In this document: piece by piece, positions 1-8,760 of the stretch
Layout of the letters: every line of letters begins with the position of its first letter
Position numbering within the stretch: position 1 is the stretch's first letter
NCBI RefSeq assembly: GCF_023101145.1
Contig: NZ_CP073714.1
Span: forward strand, 310,001 to 374,000
DNA: 64,000 nt
From: Paenibacillus pabuli
GTDB lineage: Bacteria > Bacillota > Bacilli > Paenibacillales > Paenibacillaceae
Direction: 5' to 3'
Position numbers and translations under genes: made by a program
The notes under the pieces: model-generated
Database searches by the model: none
The model's input: only the letters and a program-made list of their open reading frames with translations
Told to the model about the DNA's origin: nothing

Positions 1-990
<990 letters not shown>

Positions 991-1136
991 AATATGCAAG
1001 TTGTAAGTCGCAGATTTCGTTTCGGATCTAGTTTTCAGAGAATAAACTCTGAAATGAAAATCGGTACATCACGGAAAGTGTGTATGATTTTCAGTTCCAA
1101 CTTTGATTTCAAGAAGCTATGCTTCGACAAATCGCG

Positions 1137-1253
1137 TTTGGTGGCGATGGCGGAGGGGTTCCACACGTACCCATCCCGAACACGACCGTTAAGCCCTCTA
1201 GCGCCGATGGTACTTGGACCGCAGGGTCCTGGGAGAGTAGGACGCCGCCAAGC
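1137..1253 (+). rRNA. 5S ribosomal RNA
   Basis: A 117-nt sequence starting TTTGGTGGCG and ending CGCCGCCAAGC, whose ends pair. It has the conserved CCGAACACGACCGTTAAG core. It is identical to the second copy at 42124-42240. It lies 146 nt after the 23S end, and the first tRNA follows 31 nt later. Confidence 0.97.
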
Positions 1254-1284
1254 GAAACCCCTTTGGGGTATTTTTTTTCGATAT

Positions 1285-1358
1285 GGGCCCTTAGCTCAGT
1301 TGGTTAGAGCGCACCTCTGATAAGGGTGAGGCCGGTGGTTCGAGTCCACCAGGGCCCA
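1285..1358 (+). tRNA. tRNA-Ile (GAT)
   Basis: Cloverleaf with acceptor GGGCCC and anticodon loop CTGATAA. No CCA is encoded here (discriminator A is followed by TAG), whereas the second copy at 42298 does encode CCA. Confidence 0.95.
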
Positions 1359-1387
1359 TAGTAATACCAGATATACTAAAAGTGTAT

Positions 1388-1463
1388 GGGGCCATAGCTC
1401 AGCTGGGAGAGCGCCTGCCTTGCAAGCAGGAGGTCAGCGGTTCGATCCCGCTTGGCTCCACCA
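1388..1463 (+). tRNA. tRNA-Ala (TGC)
   Basis: Cloverleaf with acceptor GGGGCCA pairing TGGCTCC, anticodon loop TTGCAAG and encoded CCA. Same sequence as the copy at 42403. Confidence 0.96.
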
Positions 1464-1464
1464 T

Positions 1465-1540
1465 TCCCTGATAGCTCAGTTGGTAGAGCACTCGACTGTT
1501 AATCGAGTTGTCACAGGTTCGAGTCCTGTTCGGGGAGCCA
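1465..1540 (+). tRNA. tRNA-Asn (GTT)
   Basis: Cloverleaf, anticodon loop CTGTTAA, encoded GCCA end. It follows tRNA-Ala after one base, so both must be cut from one transcript. Confidence 0.96.
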
Positions 1541-1544
1541 GTAA

Positions 1545-1616
1545 GGCCCGTTGGTCAAGGGGTTAAGACACCTCCCTTTCACGGAGGTAACAGGGGTTCG
1601 AATCCCCTACGGGTCA
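1545..1616 (+). tRNA. tRNA-Glu (TTC)
   Basis: Acceptor GGCCCGT pairs ACGGGTC; anticodon loop CTTTCAC; no encoded CCA. Its 3' end is repeated at 1710-1725, bounding a 108-bp insertion that the second array lacks. Confidence 0.95.
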
Positions 1617-1725
1617 TTGTTTTATTTTTTAGGGGATGAGAATCCCAAAGGTTCGTCGGAGGATAAGCTTCGTTAGCAATGGCTTCGCAGTCTCGAACGA
1701 AGTGAGAGTATCCCCTACGGATCAT
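1602..1725. repeat. 108-bp insertion flanked by tRNA-Glu 3'-end repeats
   Basis: The 16-nt sequence ATCCCCTACGGGTCAT (1602-1617, tRNA-Glu 3' end) recurs with one change at 1710-1725. The second array goes straight from tRNA-Glu to tRNA-Val, so 1618-1725 is extra. Inside, AGGGGAT (1631-1637) pairs with ATCCCCT (1710-1716), and CTTCGTT (1668-1674) with AACGAAG (1696-1702), giving a nested hairpin. It may be a small tRNA-targeting repeat or the scar of an integrated element. No coding potential is seen. Confidence 0.7.
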
Positions 1726-1729
1726 ATAT

Positions 1730-1805
1730 GGAGGCTTAGCTCAGCTGGGAGAGCATCTGCCTTACAAGCAGAGGGTCGGGGGTTCGATCCCCTCAGCCTC
1801 CACCA
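1730..1805 (+). tRNA. tRNA-Val (TAC)
   Basis: Acceptor GGAGGCT, anticodon loop CTTACAA, encoded CCA. Identical copy at 42745. Confidence 0.96.
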
Positions 1806-1810
1806 TATAT

Positions 1811-1886
<76 letters not shown>

Positions 1887-1895
1887 TTAATGCCT

Positions 1896-1973
1896 GGAAC
1901 CGTGGTGTAGTTGGCCTAACATGCCTGCCTGTCACGCAGGAGATCGCGGGTTCGAATCCCGTCGGTTCCGCCA
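1896..1973 (+). tRNA. tRNA-Asp (GTC)
   Basis: Acceptor GGAACCG pairs CGGTTCC; anticodon loop CTGTCAC; encoded GCCA. Copy at 42941. Confidence 0.96.
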
Positions 1974-1993
1974 TTAATACCAAAATTAAATAA

Positions 1994-2069
<76 letters not shown>

Positions 2070-2078
2070 TGTAATCCT

Positions 2079-2164
2079 GGAGGATTAGCGAAGTGGCCAA
2101 ACGCATCAGACTGTAAATCTGCTCCCGTACGGGTTCGGTGGTTCGAATCCATCATCCTCCACCA
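2079..2164 (+). tRNA. tRNA-Tyr (GTA)
   Basis: Class II tRNA with a long variable arm, acceptor GGAGGAT, anticodon loop CTGTAAA, encoded CCA. Present only in this array. Confidence 0.95.
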
Positions 2165-2172
2165 GTTTTTAT

Positions 2173-2248
2173 GAGTCATTAGCTCAGTTGGTAGAGCACC
2201 TGACTTTTAATCAGGGTGTCGAAGGTTCGAGCCCTTCATGACTCACCA
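2173..2248 (+). tRNA. tRNA-Lys (TTT)
   Basis: Acceptor GAGTCAT, anticodon loop CTTTTAA, encoded CCA. Copy at 43396. Confidence 0.96.
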
Positions 2249-2254
2249 TTATAT

Positions 2255-2335
2255 GCGCGTGTGGCGGAATTGGCAGACGCACTAGACTTAGGATCTAGCG
2301 TCTTTGACGTGGGGGTTCAAGTCCCTCCACGCGCA
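2255..2335 (+). tRNA. tRNA-Leu (TAG)
   Basis: Class II tRNA, acceptor GCGCGTG pairs CACGCGC, anticodon loop CTTAGGA, no encoded CCA. Only in this array. Confidence 0.94.
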
Positions 2336-2345
2336 TCCCTTATAA

Positions 2346-2420
2346 GCGGAAGTGGCTCAGCGGTAGAGCATCGCCTTGCCAAGGCGAGGGTCGCGGGTTC
2401 GATTCCCGTCTTCCGCTCCA
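2346..2420 (+). tRNA. tRNA-Gly (GCC)
   Basis: Acceptor GCGGAAG, anticodon loop TTGCCAA, encoded CCA. Copy at 43576. Confidence 0.96.
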
Positions 2421-2428
2421 ATATTTTT

Positions 2429-2505
2429 GCGCCCTTAGCTCAGCTGGATAGAGCGTTTGACTACGAATCAAAAGGCCGGGAGTTCGAATCTCTCAGGGCG
2501 CGCCA
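2429..2505 (+). tRNA. tRNA-Arg (ACG)
   Basis: Acceptor GCGCCCT, anticodon loop CTACGAA, encoded CCA. Copy at 43657. Confidence 0.96.
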
Positions 2506-2523
2506 TTTTAACTTCATATTTAT

Positions 2524-2602
2524 GCCGGCGTGGCGGAATGGCAGACGCGCTCGACTCAAAATCGAGTGGGAAACCGTGGAGGTTCGAGTCCTCTCGCCGG
2601 TA
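2524..2602 (+). tRNA. tRNA-Leu (CAA)
   Basis: Class II tRNA, acceptor GCCGGCG pairs CGCCGGT, anticodon loop CTCAAAA, no encoded CCA. Only in this array. Confidence 0.93.
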
Positions 2603-2609
2603 TACATAA

Positions 2610-2683
2610 CGGGATGTAGCTCAGCTTGGTAGAGCACCTGGTTTGGGACCAGGGGGTCGCATGTTCAAATCGTGTCATCCCGA
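2610..2683 (+). tRNA. tRNA-Pro (TGG)
   Basis: Acceptor CGGGATG pairs CATCCCG, anticodon loop TTTGGGA, no encoded CCA. Copy at 43750. Confidence 0.95.
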
Positions 2684-2692
2684 TTTTTACAT

Positions 2693-2763
2693 GCGGGTGT
2701 AGTTCAATGGTAGAACTTTAGCCTTCCAAGCTAATAGCGTGGGTTCGATTCCCATCACCCGCT
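2693..2763 (+). tRNA. tRNA-Gly (TCC)
   Basis: Acceptor GCGGGTG pairs CACCCGC, anticodon loop CTTCCAA, no encoded CCA. Last gene of the array; the terminator follows within 12 nt. Confidence 0.95.
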
Positions 2764-2774
2764 TTATAGAACTG

Positions 2775-2816
2775 AAAAAAAGAGCAGGATATCGAAAAGA
2801 TAACCTGCTCTTTTTT
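2775..2816 (+). terminator. Terminator of the first rRNA/tRNA operon
   Basis: AAAAAAGAGCAGG pairs with CCTGCTCTTTTTT, with an inner TATC-GAAAA-GATA hairpin, then a T run. It closes the first tRNA array. Confidence 0.92.
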
Positions 2817-3116
2817 GTGTTATGCAATCTCAAAGCTGCTCTAATTAGTGTGAAGTTTTACATTTGAAATTGTAGTGAGGAACGTTATACTTAATGAGAA
2901 TCTTTTAGTGTAACGTTTGTTAAGCTACCAAAATGAAAAAGATTTAAACAAGAGCATGTCAAGCTAGATAGTATTTTTTGATTTCAGAAGAAAATTACAT
3001 CAAGGCCTCATACGGATATCGACCAGTCTATGAGCTGTTCAGTAATGAGGAATTAATAGAATAGGGTCATTTCTTCTCCATTAATGAGAATACATCTGGA
3101 AAAGGATGATGAAAGT
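2817..3116. other. Intergenic stretch with inverted repeat and a possible gene remnant
   Basis: AACGTTATACTT (2881-2892) faces TAGTGTAACGTT (2906-2917), an 11-of-12 inverted repeat of unknown role. From 2972 to 3064 one frame reads as a plausible 30-residue C-terminus (ending YELFSNEELIE, stop at 3062) but begins after a stop codon with no start, so it may be the tail of a deleted gene. Nothing else is seen. Confidence 0.3.
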
Positions 3117-4004
3117 ATGGCAGTGAACCCGTTTAAAAAAAGTGAAGGTAAAGCACAGATTTACGCATCCTATCAGAGACTGCTCGACCAGTGGGGAATA
3201 CCTGTTCAAGAAGAGGATGTCGGTACGGCATATGGTTCAACACACCTCATTATTGCGGGAGAATCCACCAATCCTCCTTTGATGCTGTTTCATGGAGTAG
3301 GGGATAACTCTGCGTTAATGTGGATTTATAATATCTCTGATTTGTCAAAGCACTTTTATGTTATTGCTGTTGATACGATAGGGGGACCCGGTAAAAGCGA
3401 ACCGAATAACAATTATAACAAAAGTTTTGACCAGGCCCTATGGATCGACCAAGTACTTCAGCACCTAAGGTTGGACACAATCAATATCGCGGGGGTCTCC
3501 AATGGTGCCTATTTGGCAAGTTATTACACCATCAAAAATCCTGCTAAGGTCAATAAGATGGTAGGGCTGGCTGGTGGAGTCAAGGTGAATATGATTAAGA
3601 TGATGATGCTTTTTCTACCAGAAGCATTGCTTCCATCATCCGAGAAAACAACAAGAAAATTACTCAGAAAGTTATGTGCGCCCAATACTTCATTTGTATT
3701 TGAAAATAATAAAGAAATTATGTCTCATTGGACTTTTTTGCTGAAATATTTTAACAACAGGTCTATGATGTTTCATAAATATAGAAAATTTACTGTGAAT
3801 GAACTTTCGATTTTAAAAAAGAAGGCAATTTATTTTATAGGTGAGCATGATCGTTTGAGCAATTACCCTGCAGCTATTGATGCGTTAGATAGGAACCAGA
3901 TTTCTTATAAGATAATCGCAAATGCAGGACATGGTATAAATCATGAACAGGCAAGTCGTATAAATCAAGAAATCATTAATTATGTTTTAGGAATTAATAT
4001 TTAA
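3117..4004 (+). CDS. Alpha/beta-fold hydrolase (carboxylesterase-like)
   Basis: A 295-residue hydrolase. The oxyanion-side loop LFHGVGDN (about residue 58) and the nucleophile elbow GVSNG (about 130) place it in the alpha/beta hydrolase fold, with Ser as nucleophile; a late Asp (GEHD) and His (AGHGI) complete a likely catalytic triad. The start is set at ATG 3117 because AAAGGA sits 10 bases before it; an in-frame ATG at 3084 has no such site. It is monocistronic, between the tRNA array and the inositol operon, with a terminator at 4139. Family members hydrolyse esters or lactones; the substrate cannot be read from the sequence. It resembles the B. subtilis YbfK type, from memory only. Confidence 0.85.
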   Translation: MAVNPFKKSEGKAQIYASYQRLLDQWGIPVQEEDVGTAYGSTHLIIAGESTNPPLMLFHGVGDNSALMWIYNISDLSKHFYVIAVDTIGGPGKSEPNNNYNKSFDQALWIDQVLQHLRLDTINIAGVSNGAYLASYYTIKNPAKVNKMVGLAGGVKVNMIKMMMLFLPEALLPSSEKTTRKLLRKLCAPNTSFVFENNKEIMSHWTFLLKYFNNRSMMFHKYRKFTVNELSILKKKAIYFIGEHDRLSNYPAAIDALDRNQISYKIIANAGHGINHEQASRINQEIINYVLGINI

Positions 4005-4138
4005 TACCTCAAAATAACTGAACTGTATCATCGCTGTTTAGAGATGTTATGCAGCTTCAGTTGGCCATATTTGAACAGGATTCAGTGCTTCTTCGGGCAA
4101 CGTCTTTTTCAGAGTTATTGACATAGAGAGCTGGTGCG

Positions 4139-4176
4139 GCTGACATTTCTCGTATGAGGAATGTCAGCTTTTTTTG
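4139..4176 (+). terminator. Terminator after the hydrolase gene
   Basis: GCTGACATT pairs with AATGTCAGC, followed by seven T. It separates the hydrolase gene from the iol control region; 4005-4138 and 4177-4310 show nothing recognisable. Confidence 0.85.
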
Positions 4177-4310
4177 CTCGTTCGCGTACTCATTCATTGG
4201 CGTAACCTCGTCGTTTTGTGCTGCATGACAAGTTTTGAAGTAAAAATGGAGACTACTACTTTATAGACAGTGAAGTATTGAACCTCAGATATGAATACTA
4301 TTTAATCTAT

Positions 4311-4324
4311 ATAAAACGCTTACA
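4311..4324. promoter_or_regulatory. cre-like catabolite-control site
   Basis: ATAAAACGCTTACA fits the CcpA consensus TGNAARCGNWWWCA in all but its first two positions. It lies 9 bases upstream of the iol -35 box, a position from which CcpA could affect transcription of an inositol operon. CcpA control is inferred. Confidence 0.45.
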
Positions 4325-4332
4325 AAAATATC

Positions 4333-4361
4333 TTGCCTAAACGCTCAGCCTGTAATACTAT
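4333..4361 (+). promoter_or_regulatory. SigA-type promoter of the iol operon
   Basis: TTGCCT (4333-4338), a 17-base spacer and TACTAT (4356-4361). Transcription would start near 4368, inside the first palindromic operator, and leave a leader of about 85 nt before iolD. Confidence 0.75.
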
Positions 4362-4366
4362 ATCAA

Positions 4367-4424
4367 TTAAGCGCTTAACCTTTAGGGGTAAGGCGCTTAA
4401 ACTTAACTTAGATTAAGCGCTTAA
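4367..4424. promoter_or_regulatory. Three TTAAGCGCTTAA-type operators of the iol operon
   Basis: Perfect 12-bp palindromes TTAAGCGCTTAA lie at 4367-4378 and 4413-4424, with a degenerate copy TAAGGCGCTTAA at 4389-4400, so the sites are spaced by 22 to 24 bp, about two helical turns. The central CG is typical of LacI-family operators. They start at the predicted transcription start. The natural candidate to bind is the LacI-type protein encoded at 12357; this is inferred from proximity. Confidence 0.7.
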
Positions 4425-4453
4425 CCCGTAAAGGGAAGGGAGATGATCATTTC

Positions 4454-6319
4454 ATGGCAACCATTAGATTGACGATGGCTCAGGCGTTGCTGCGATACCT
4501 GGATCAGCAATATATTTCGGTTGATGGGGTAGAAACCAAATTTGTGAAGGGTGTCATCGGCATCTTTGGACATGGCAACGTAACTGGTATTGGAGAGGCA
4601 CTGGAGCGCAGTCCGGGAAGTCTGACGTATATGCAGGGTAAAAATGAACAGGGCATGGTACATACAGCCGCTGCTTATGCCAAGCAGAAGAACCGAAGAC
4701 AGATTTATGCGTGTACGACATCCATTGGCCCAGGTGCACTGAACATGATTACCGCAGCGGCAACCGCGACGGTCAATCGGATTCCCGTTTTACTGCTTCC
4801 GGGTGACAACTTTGCCACGCGTGAGCCAGATCCCGTGCTGCAGCAGCTGGAGGTAAGCAGCGATTATACGATATCAGCTACTGATCCGTTCAAAGCGGTC
4901 AGCAAATACTGGGATCGCATCGTGCGTCCCGAACAGCTGATGATTGCTGCCACACAGGCGATGCGCGTGCTGATGGACCCGGCAGAGACTGGCGCGGTAA
5001 CACTAGCGCTGCCGCAGGATGTGCAGGCAGAGGCCTACGATTACCCTGAATCGTTCTTCGCCCGCAAGGTGCATTACCTGGACCGTCGTCCCCCGGTCCA
5101 GGCAGCAATTGAACGGGCAGCGCAGCAGATTGCCCGTGGCAGGAGGCCGCTGATCATAGCAGGCGGCGGTGTGTTGTATGCCGAGGCGTCCGCGCAGCTG
5201 GCTGAATTTGCCGAGGCATTTGGCATTCCGGTTGCCGAGACGCAGGCGGGCAAGAGTGCCTTACCTTGGGACCACCCACTTAATGTGGGGGCCATCGGTG
5301 TTACCGGCTCCCTGGCTGCCAATAGGCTTGCCAGGGAAGCGGATGTTGTAATTGGCGTCGGCACCCGGTTTTCGGATTTTACGACGGCATCCCGGTCTGC
5401 TTTTCAACATCCCGAAGCGACTTTTATCAATATAAACCTGAACGGCATGGATGCTGCCAAGCTGGGTGGGGAACCGATTTTGGCTGATGCACAGGAAGGT
5501 TTGCAAGCTTTGCAAACGGCTTTACAGGGACGGCATTATCACAGTGAATATGGAACATCCGAGATCGCCGAACTGCGGGATGAATGGAACAACGAAGTGG
5601 ATCGGCTGTATGGACTGCAACACGAGGCTGGGCTGGCCCAGACCACTGCGGTCGGTGTCATTAATCGGACCATAGATCCTTCCTCTGTCATCGTGTGTGC
5701 TGCGGGAAGTTTACCCGGAGATTTGCACCGTCTGTGGCGTGCATCTGCACCAAAAACATACCACATGGAGTACGGCTTCTCCTGTATGGGCTATGAGGTG
5801 AGCGGGGCATTCGGAGCAGCACTTGCTGAGCCGGATCGTGAAGTGTATGCCATGGTGGGTGACGGCAGTTACCTGATGCTGCATTCTGAACTGGTGACAA
5901 GCTTGCAGGAACAGAAGAAGATGACCATTTTACTATTCAACAACAACGGATTCCAGTGTATTCACAATTTGCAGCGGGAGCACGGAAGTGACGGGTTTGG
6001 CAATGAGTTTCGCTATCGGGAATCGGAGAGCGGGCGACTGACTGGGGATTACATGCCTATGGATTTTGCAGCACATGCCCGCAGCCTTGGAGCCAAAGCC
6101 TATAAGGCAGAGACGACTGAACAATTGGAGCAGGCGCTAAGGGATGCACGGAATGAGACCGTAACTACACTGATTGAAATTCCGGTCGTGCCTGGAACCA
6201 ATGCAGGCGGATATGAGTCCTGGTGGAATGTTGGCGTGCCAGAAGTATCCAACGAGGAAAAGGTAGTAACGGCTCACCGCGCGATGCAGGTAAACCGGGC
6301 CAAAGCTAAACTCATTTAA
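4454..6319 (+). CDS. iolD: 3D-(3,5/4)-trihydroxycyclohexane-1,2-dione acylhydrolase
   Basis: IolD is a thiamine-diphosphate enzyme that opens the inositol-derived ring diketone to 5-deoxy-D-glucuronate. The 621-residue protein has the usual three-domain layout: an N-terminal pyrimidine-binding part (FGHGNVTGIGEALE from about residue 38), a central domain and a C-terminal cofactor part with the Mg/ThDP motif GDGS (about 469) leading to NNNGF (about 494). Length is close to known IolD proteins. AAGGGAG lies about 12 bases before the ATG. It is the first gene of the operon, directly after the promoter and its operators; iolE follows after 230 bp. Recognition is strong because iolE, iolC, iolA, iolG and iolB follow. 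Confidence 0.97.
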   Translation: MATIRLTMAQALLRYLDQQYISVDGVETKFVKGVIGIFGHGNVTGIGEALERSPGSLTYMQGKNEQGMVHTAAAYAKQKNRRQIYACTTSIGPGALNMITAAATATVNRIPVLLLPGDNFATREPDPVLQQLEVSSDYTISATDPFKAVSKYWDRIVRPEQLMIAATQAMRVLMDPAETGAVTLALPQDVQAEAYDYPESFFARKVHYLDRRPPVQAAIERAAQQIARGRRPLIIAGGGVLYAEASAQLAEFAEAFGIPVAETQAGKSALPWDHPLNVGAIGVTGSLAANRLAREADVVIGVGTRFSDFTTASRSAFQHPEATFININLNGMDAAKLGGEPILADAQEGLQALQTALQGRHYHSEYGTSEIAELRDEWNNEVDRLYGLQHEAGLAQTTAVGVINRTIDPSSVIVCAAGSLPGDLHRLWRASAPKTYHMEYGFSCMGYEVSGAFGAALAEPDREVYAMVGDGSYLMLHSELVTSLQEQKKMTILLFNNNGFQCIHNLQREHGSDGFGNEFRYRESESGRLTGDYMPMDFAAHARSLGAKAYKAETTEQLEQALRDARNETVTTLIEIPVVPGTNAGGYESWWNVGVPEVSNEEKVVTAHRAMQVNRAKAKLI

Positions 6320-6549
6320 GTGAGCATGCTCATCAATCCAAAGAGTATACTTCTATCCAGAAAAAAGTAGATGCAGATCCGTTTGATTCCCATCGTCCAT
6401 ACGTTATATGGAGCAATGGATCAGGGTGCTTTTTCCTCTAAATATATTGAACCTAATAGTAATGTCTAATCGAATGATGCAAAATTCATCTATTATCACG
6501 GTGCAATGAAGTAGCGAAAATGTTGAACCACAAAAGGAGACGTGGGGCC

Positions 6550-7452
6550 ATGAACAAGTTGCCATTTCAGCTCGGGATTCATCCAATCAACTGGGTTGGA
6601 GAGGATGTAAAGGAGCATGGTGATGCAACAACATGTGAACAGATTCTGGATGACATCCAGCGACTTGGATTAACAGGTACAGAGATGGGACGCAAATATC
6701 CCACGGAACCGGACACATTGAGAGAGGAATTAGGCAAACGCAATATACGCCTTGTTTCCCAGTGGAAATCGGTATTGTTCTCCGATCCGGCGTATCGTCA
6801 GTCTGAGCTGGACAGCTATCGCAGACACGCGGAGTTTCTGCAATCGATGGGCAGCAAGGTGATTAGCACGGCGGAAGTAGGCGGTTCGTTGCATTTCGAT
6901 CCAAGGCGGACACCACATGAAAAAGAAGTGCTGAGACTCAGTGAATCGGAATGGCACATCCTTGCTGAGGGGCTGAACGAAGCAGGTGCCATCGCCCGTG
7001 AGAACGGGTTGAAACTGACGTATCATCACCATGGCGGTACCGTTGTTGAGCAGCCGGAGGAGATCGATAAATTGATGGAACTGACAGACCCATCTCTTGT
7101 TTATTTGCTCTATGACACAGGCCATGCCTACTATGGCGGAGCGGACCCGTTAGCTCTCCTGCGCAAGCATTATGACCGGATTGCCTATATTCATCTAAAG
7201 GATATCCGGCCTCAAGTGCTGGACGAAGCACGGGCGGAACAGTCCGATTTTGTAGGGTGCATCCGTAAAGGGGTATTCACGGTTCCCGGAGATGGTTGTA
7301 TTGATTTTGCTCCCATTCTGAAGGAATTGATCACTCGAGGATATGACGGCTGGGCGATGCTTGAAGGGGAACAGGATCCTGCAATTCATAATCCGTATGA
7401 TTATGCGCGGCGATCCTTGAAATACATGGAGTCCTTATACCAGCAAAGCTGA
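6550..7452 (+). CDS. iolE: Inosose (2-keto-myo-inositol) dehydratase
   Basis: IolE removes water from scyllo-inosose to give the trihydroxycyclohexane dione used by IolD. The 300-residue protein is a xylose-isomerase-like TIM barrel: GIHPINW at the N-terminus, metal-ligand regions TYHHHGG (about residue 160), DTGHAYYGGADP (about 192) and IHLKD (about 215). The start is ATG 6550, preceded by AAAGGAG; an upstream ATG at 6520 would place that site inside the gene. The 230-bp gap before it has no clear terminator, so it probably belongs to the iolD transcript. Confidence 0.95.
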   Translation: MNKLPFQLGIHPINWVGEDVKEHGDATTCEQILDDIQRLGLTGTEMGRKYPTEPDTLREELGKRNIRLVSQWKSVLFSDPAYRQSELDSYRRHAEFLQSMGSKVISTAEVGGSLHFDPRRTPHEKEVLRLSESEWHILAEGLNEAGAIARENGLKLTYHHHGGTVVEQPEEIDKLMELTDPSLVYLLYDTGHAYYGGADPLALLRKHYDRIAYIHLKDIRPQVLDEARAEQSDFVGCIRKGVFTVPGDGCIDFAPILKELITRGYDGWAMLEGEQDPAIHNPYDYARRSLKYMESLYQQS

Positions 7453-7678
7453 AAAAGCATGGCAACGGCGAGATAACCATACCATGAGGTAAACCGGATG
7501 ATGAATATATGAGTTTGATTGATGTATGAGTTGCGGATACCCATGAGTTACCATTTCACATATTTGGATCTAACAAAGGAACGGGAACAAAACAAAACTT
7601 GAATATTTATACCTGCAATTCTTAATAAAATTTGATATGAATCTCCAAAATCCCATCACAGAAAGGGGTTCAACTACA

Positions 7679-8689
7679 ATGACTTACGTATCCTTTCCTG
7701 ATTCCAGGAAGATGGATTTCACCGCGATTGGCCGTCTGTGCATCGACCTGAATGCCAATGAGATCAATCGCCCGATGGAAGAGACGATGACCTTTACGAA
7801 ATATGTGGGCGGCTCTCCGGCCAATATTACAATTGGCATGTCCAGGCTCGGGATGGAAACGGCGTTTATCGGCAAAATCGCGAATGACCAGATGGGCAGG
7901 TTCATCAACAGTTATCTGGAGCGGAACGGGATCGATACGTCAAATGTCGTAACGGACGATACCGGAGCGGTGACAGGGCTTGCTTTTACCGAGATCAAAA
8001 GTCCAACCGACTGCAGCATTCTGATGTATCGCGACAATGTAGCTGATCTGCTATTGCAGTCGAGAGAGGTGCAGGAACAGCTGATTTCCGACTCCAAAGT
8101 GCTGCTGATCTCAGGCACAGCCCTCGCCCAAAGTCCCTCGCGTGAAGCGGTATTCCAGGCCCTGGCATATGCGAAAAAGCATGGCACAGTCATTGTGTTT
8201 GATTTGGACTATCGTCCTTACACATGGACATCAGCCGAAGAGACAGCGGTCTATTATAACCTCGCGGCTGAGAAGTGCGATATCATCCTGGGCACTCGTG
8301 AAGAGTTCGACATGATGGAGACGTTTGACCATAATCCAGATCATAGCGATCAGGTGACCGCGCAGAAATGGTTCGATTTTTCAGCTAAAATTGTCGTCAT
8401 CAAACATGGCAAGGATGGCTCCATTGCCTATACAGGTGAAGGACTATCTCATCAAGCCGACAGCTACCCAGCGCGTGTGGTGAAGACGTTTGGAGCAGGT
8501 GATTCCTACGCTGCGGGATTCCTGTATGGGTTGATGCAGGGGTGGACGATAAAAGGCAGCATGGCGTTTGGCAGTGCGGCAGCAAGTATCGTGATCTCCA
8601 GCCATAGCTGCTCGGATGCGATGCCAACGGTGGAACAAGTGAATGACTATATCGAACGCTGCAATCGGGGCGAAATTACGGTGTCTTGA
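7679..8689 (+). CDS. iolC: 5-dehydro-2-deoxygluconokinase
   Basis: IolC is a PfkB-family sugar kinase that phosphorylates 2-deoxy-5-keto-gluconate with ATP. The 336-residue protein shows GGSPANITIGMSRLG near residue 45 and the PfkB signature GAGDSYAAGF at about 272, where the Asp is the catalytic base. The start is ATG 7679 after AAAGGGG; an upstream ATG at 7637 lacks a ribosome site. The 226-bp gap upstream contains TTGAAT (7599) and TTAATA (7622) at 17-base spacing, a weak possible internal promoter. iolA follows after 71 bp. Confidence 0.95.
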   Translation: MTYVSFPDSRKMDFTAIGRLCIDLNANEINRPMEETMTFTKYVGGSPANITIGMSRLGMETAFIGKIANDQMGRFINSYLERNGIDTSNVVTDDTGAVTGLAFTEIKSPTDCSILMYRDNVADLLLQSREVQEQLISDSKVLLISGTALAQSPSREAVFQALAYAKKHGTVIVFDLDYRPYTWTSAEETAVYYNLAAEKCDIILGTREEFDMMETFDHNPDHSDQVTAQKWFDFSAKIVVIKHGKDGSIAYTGEGLSHQADSYPARVVKTFGAGDSYAAGFLYGLMQGWTIKGSMAFGSAAASIVISSHSCSDAMPTVEQVNDYIERCNRGEITVS

Positions 8690-8760
8690 AGCGTGTTGAA
8701 GTACTTGGAGTGGATGGAGTAATTGACGCAAAGCACATATAAGCGAAGGGAGACAGGGCT

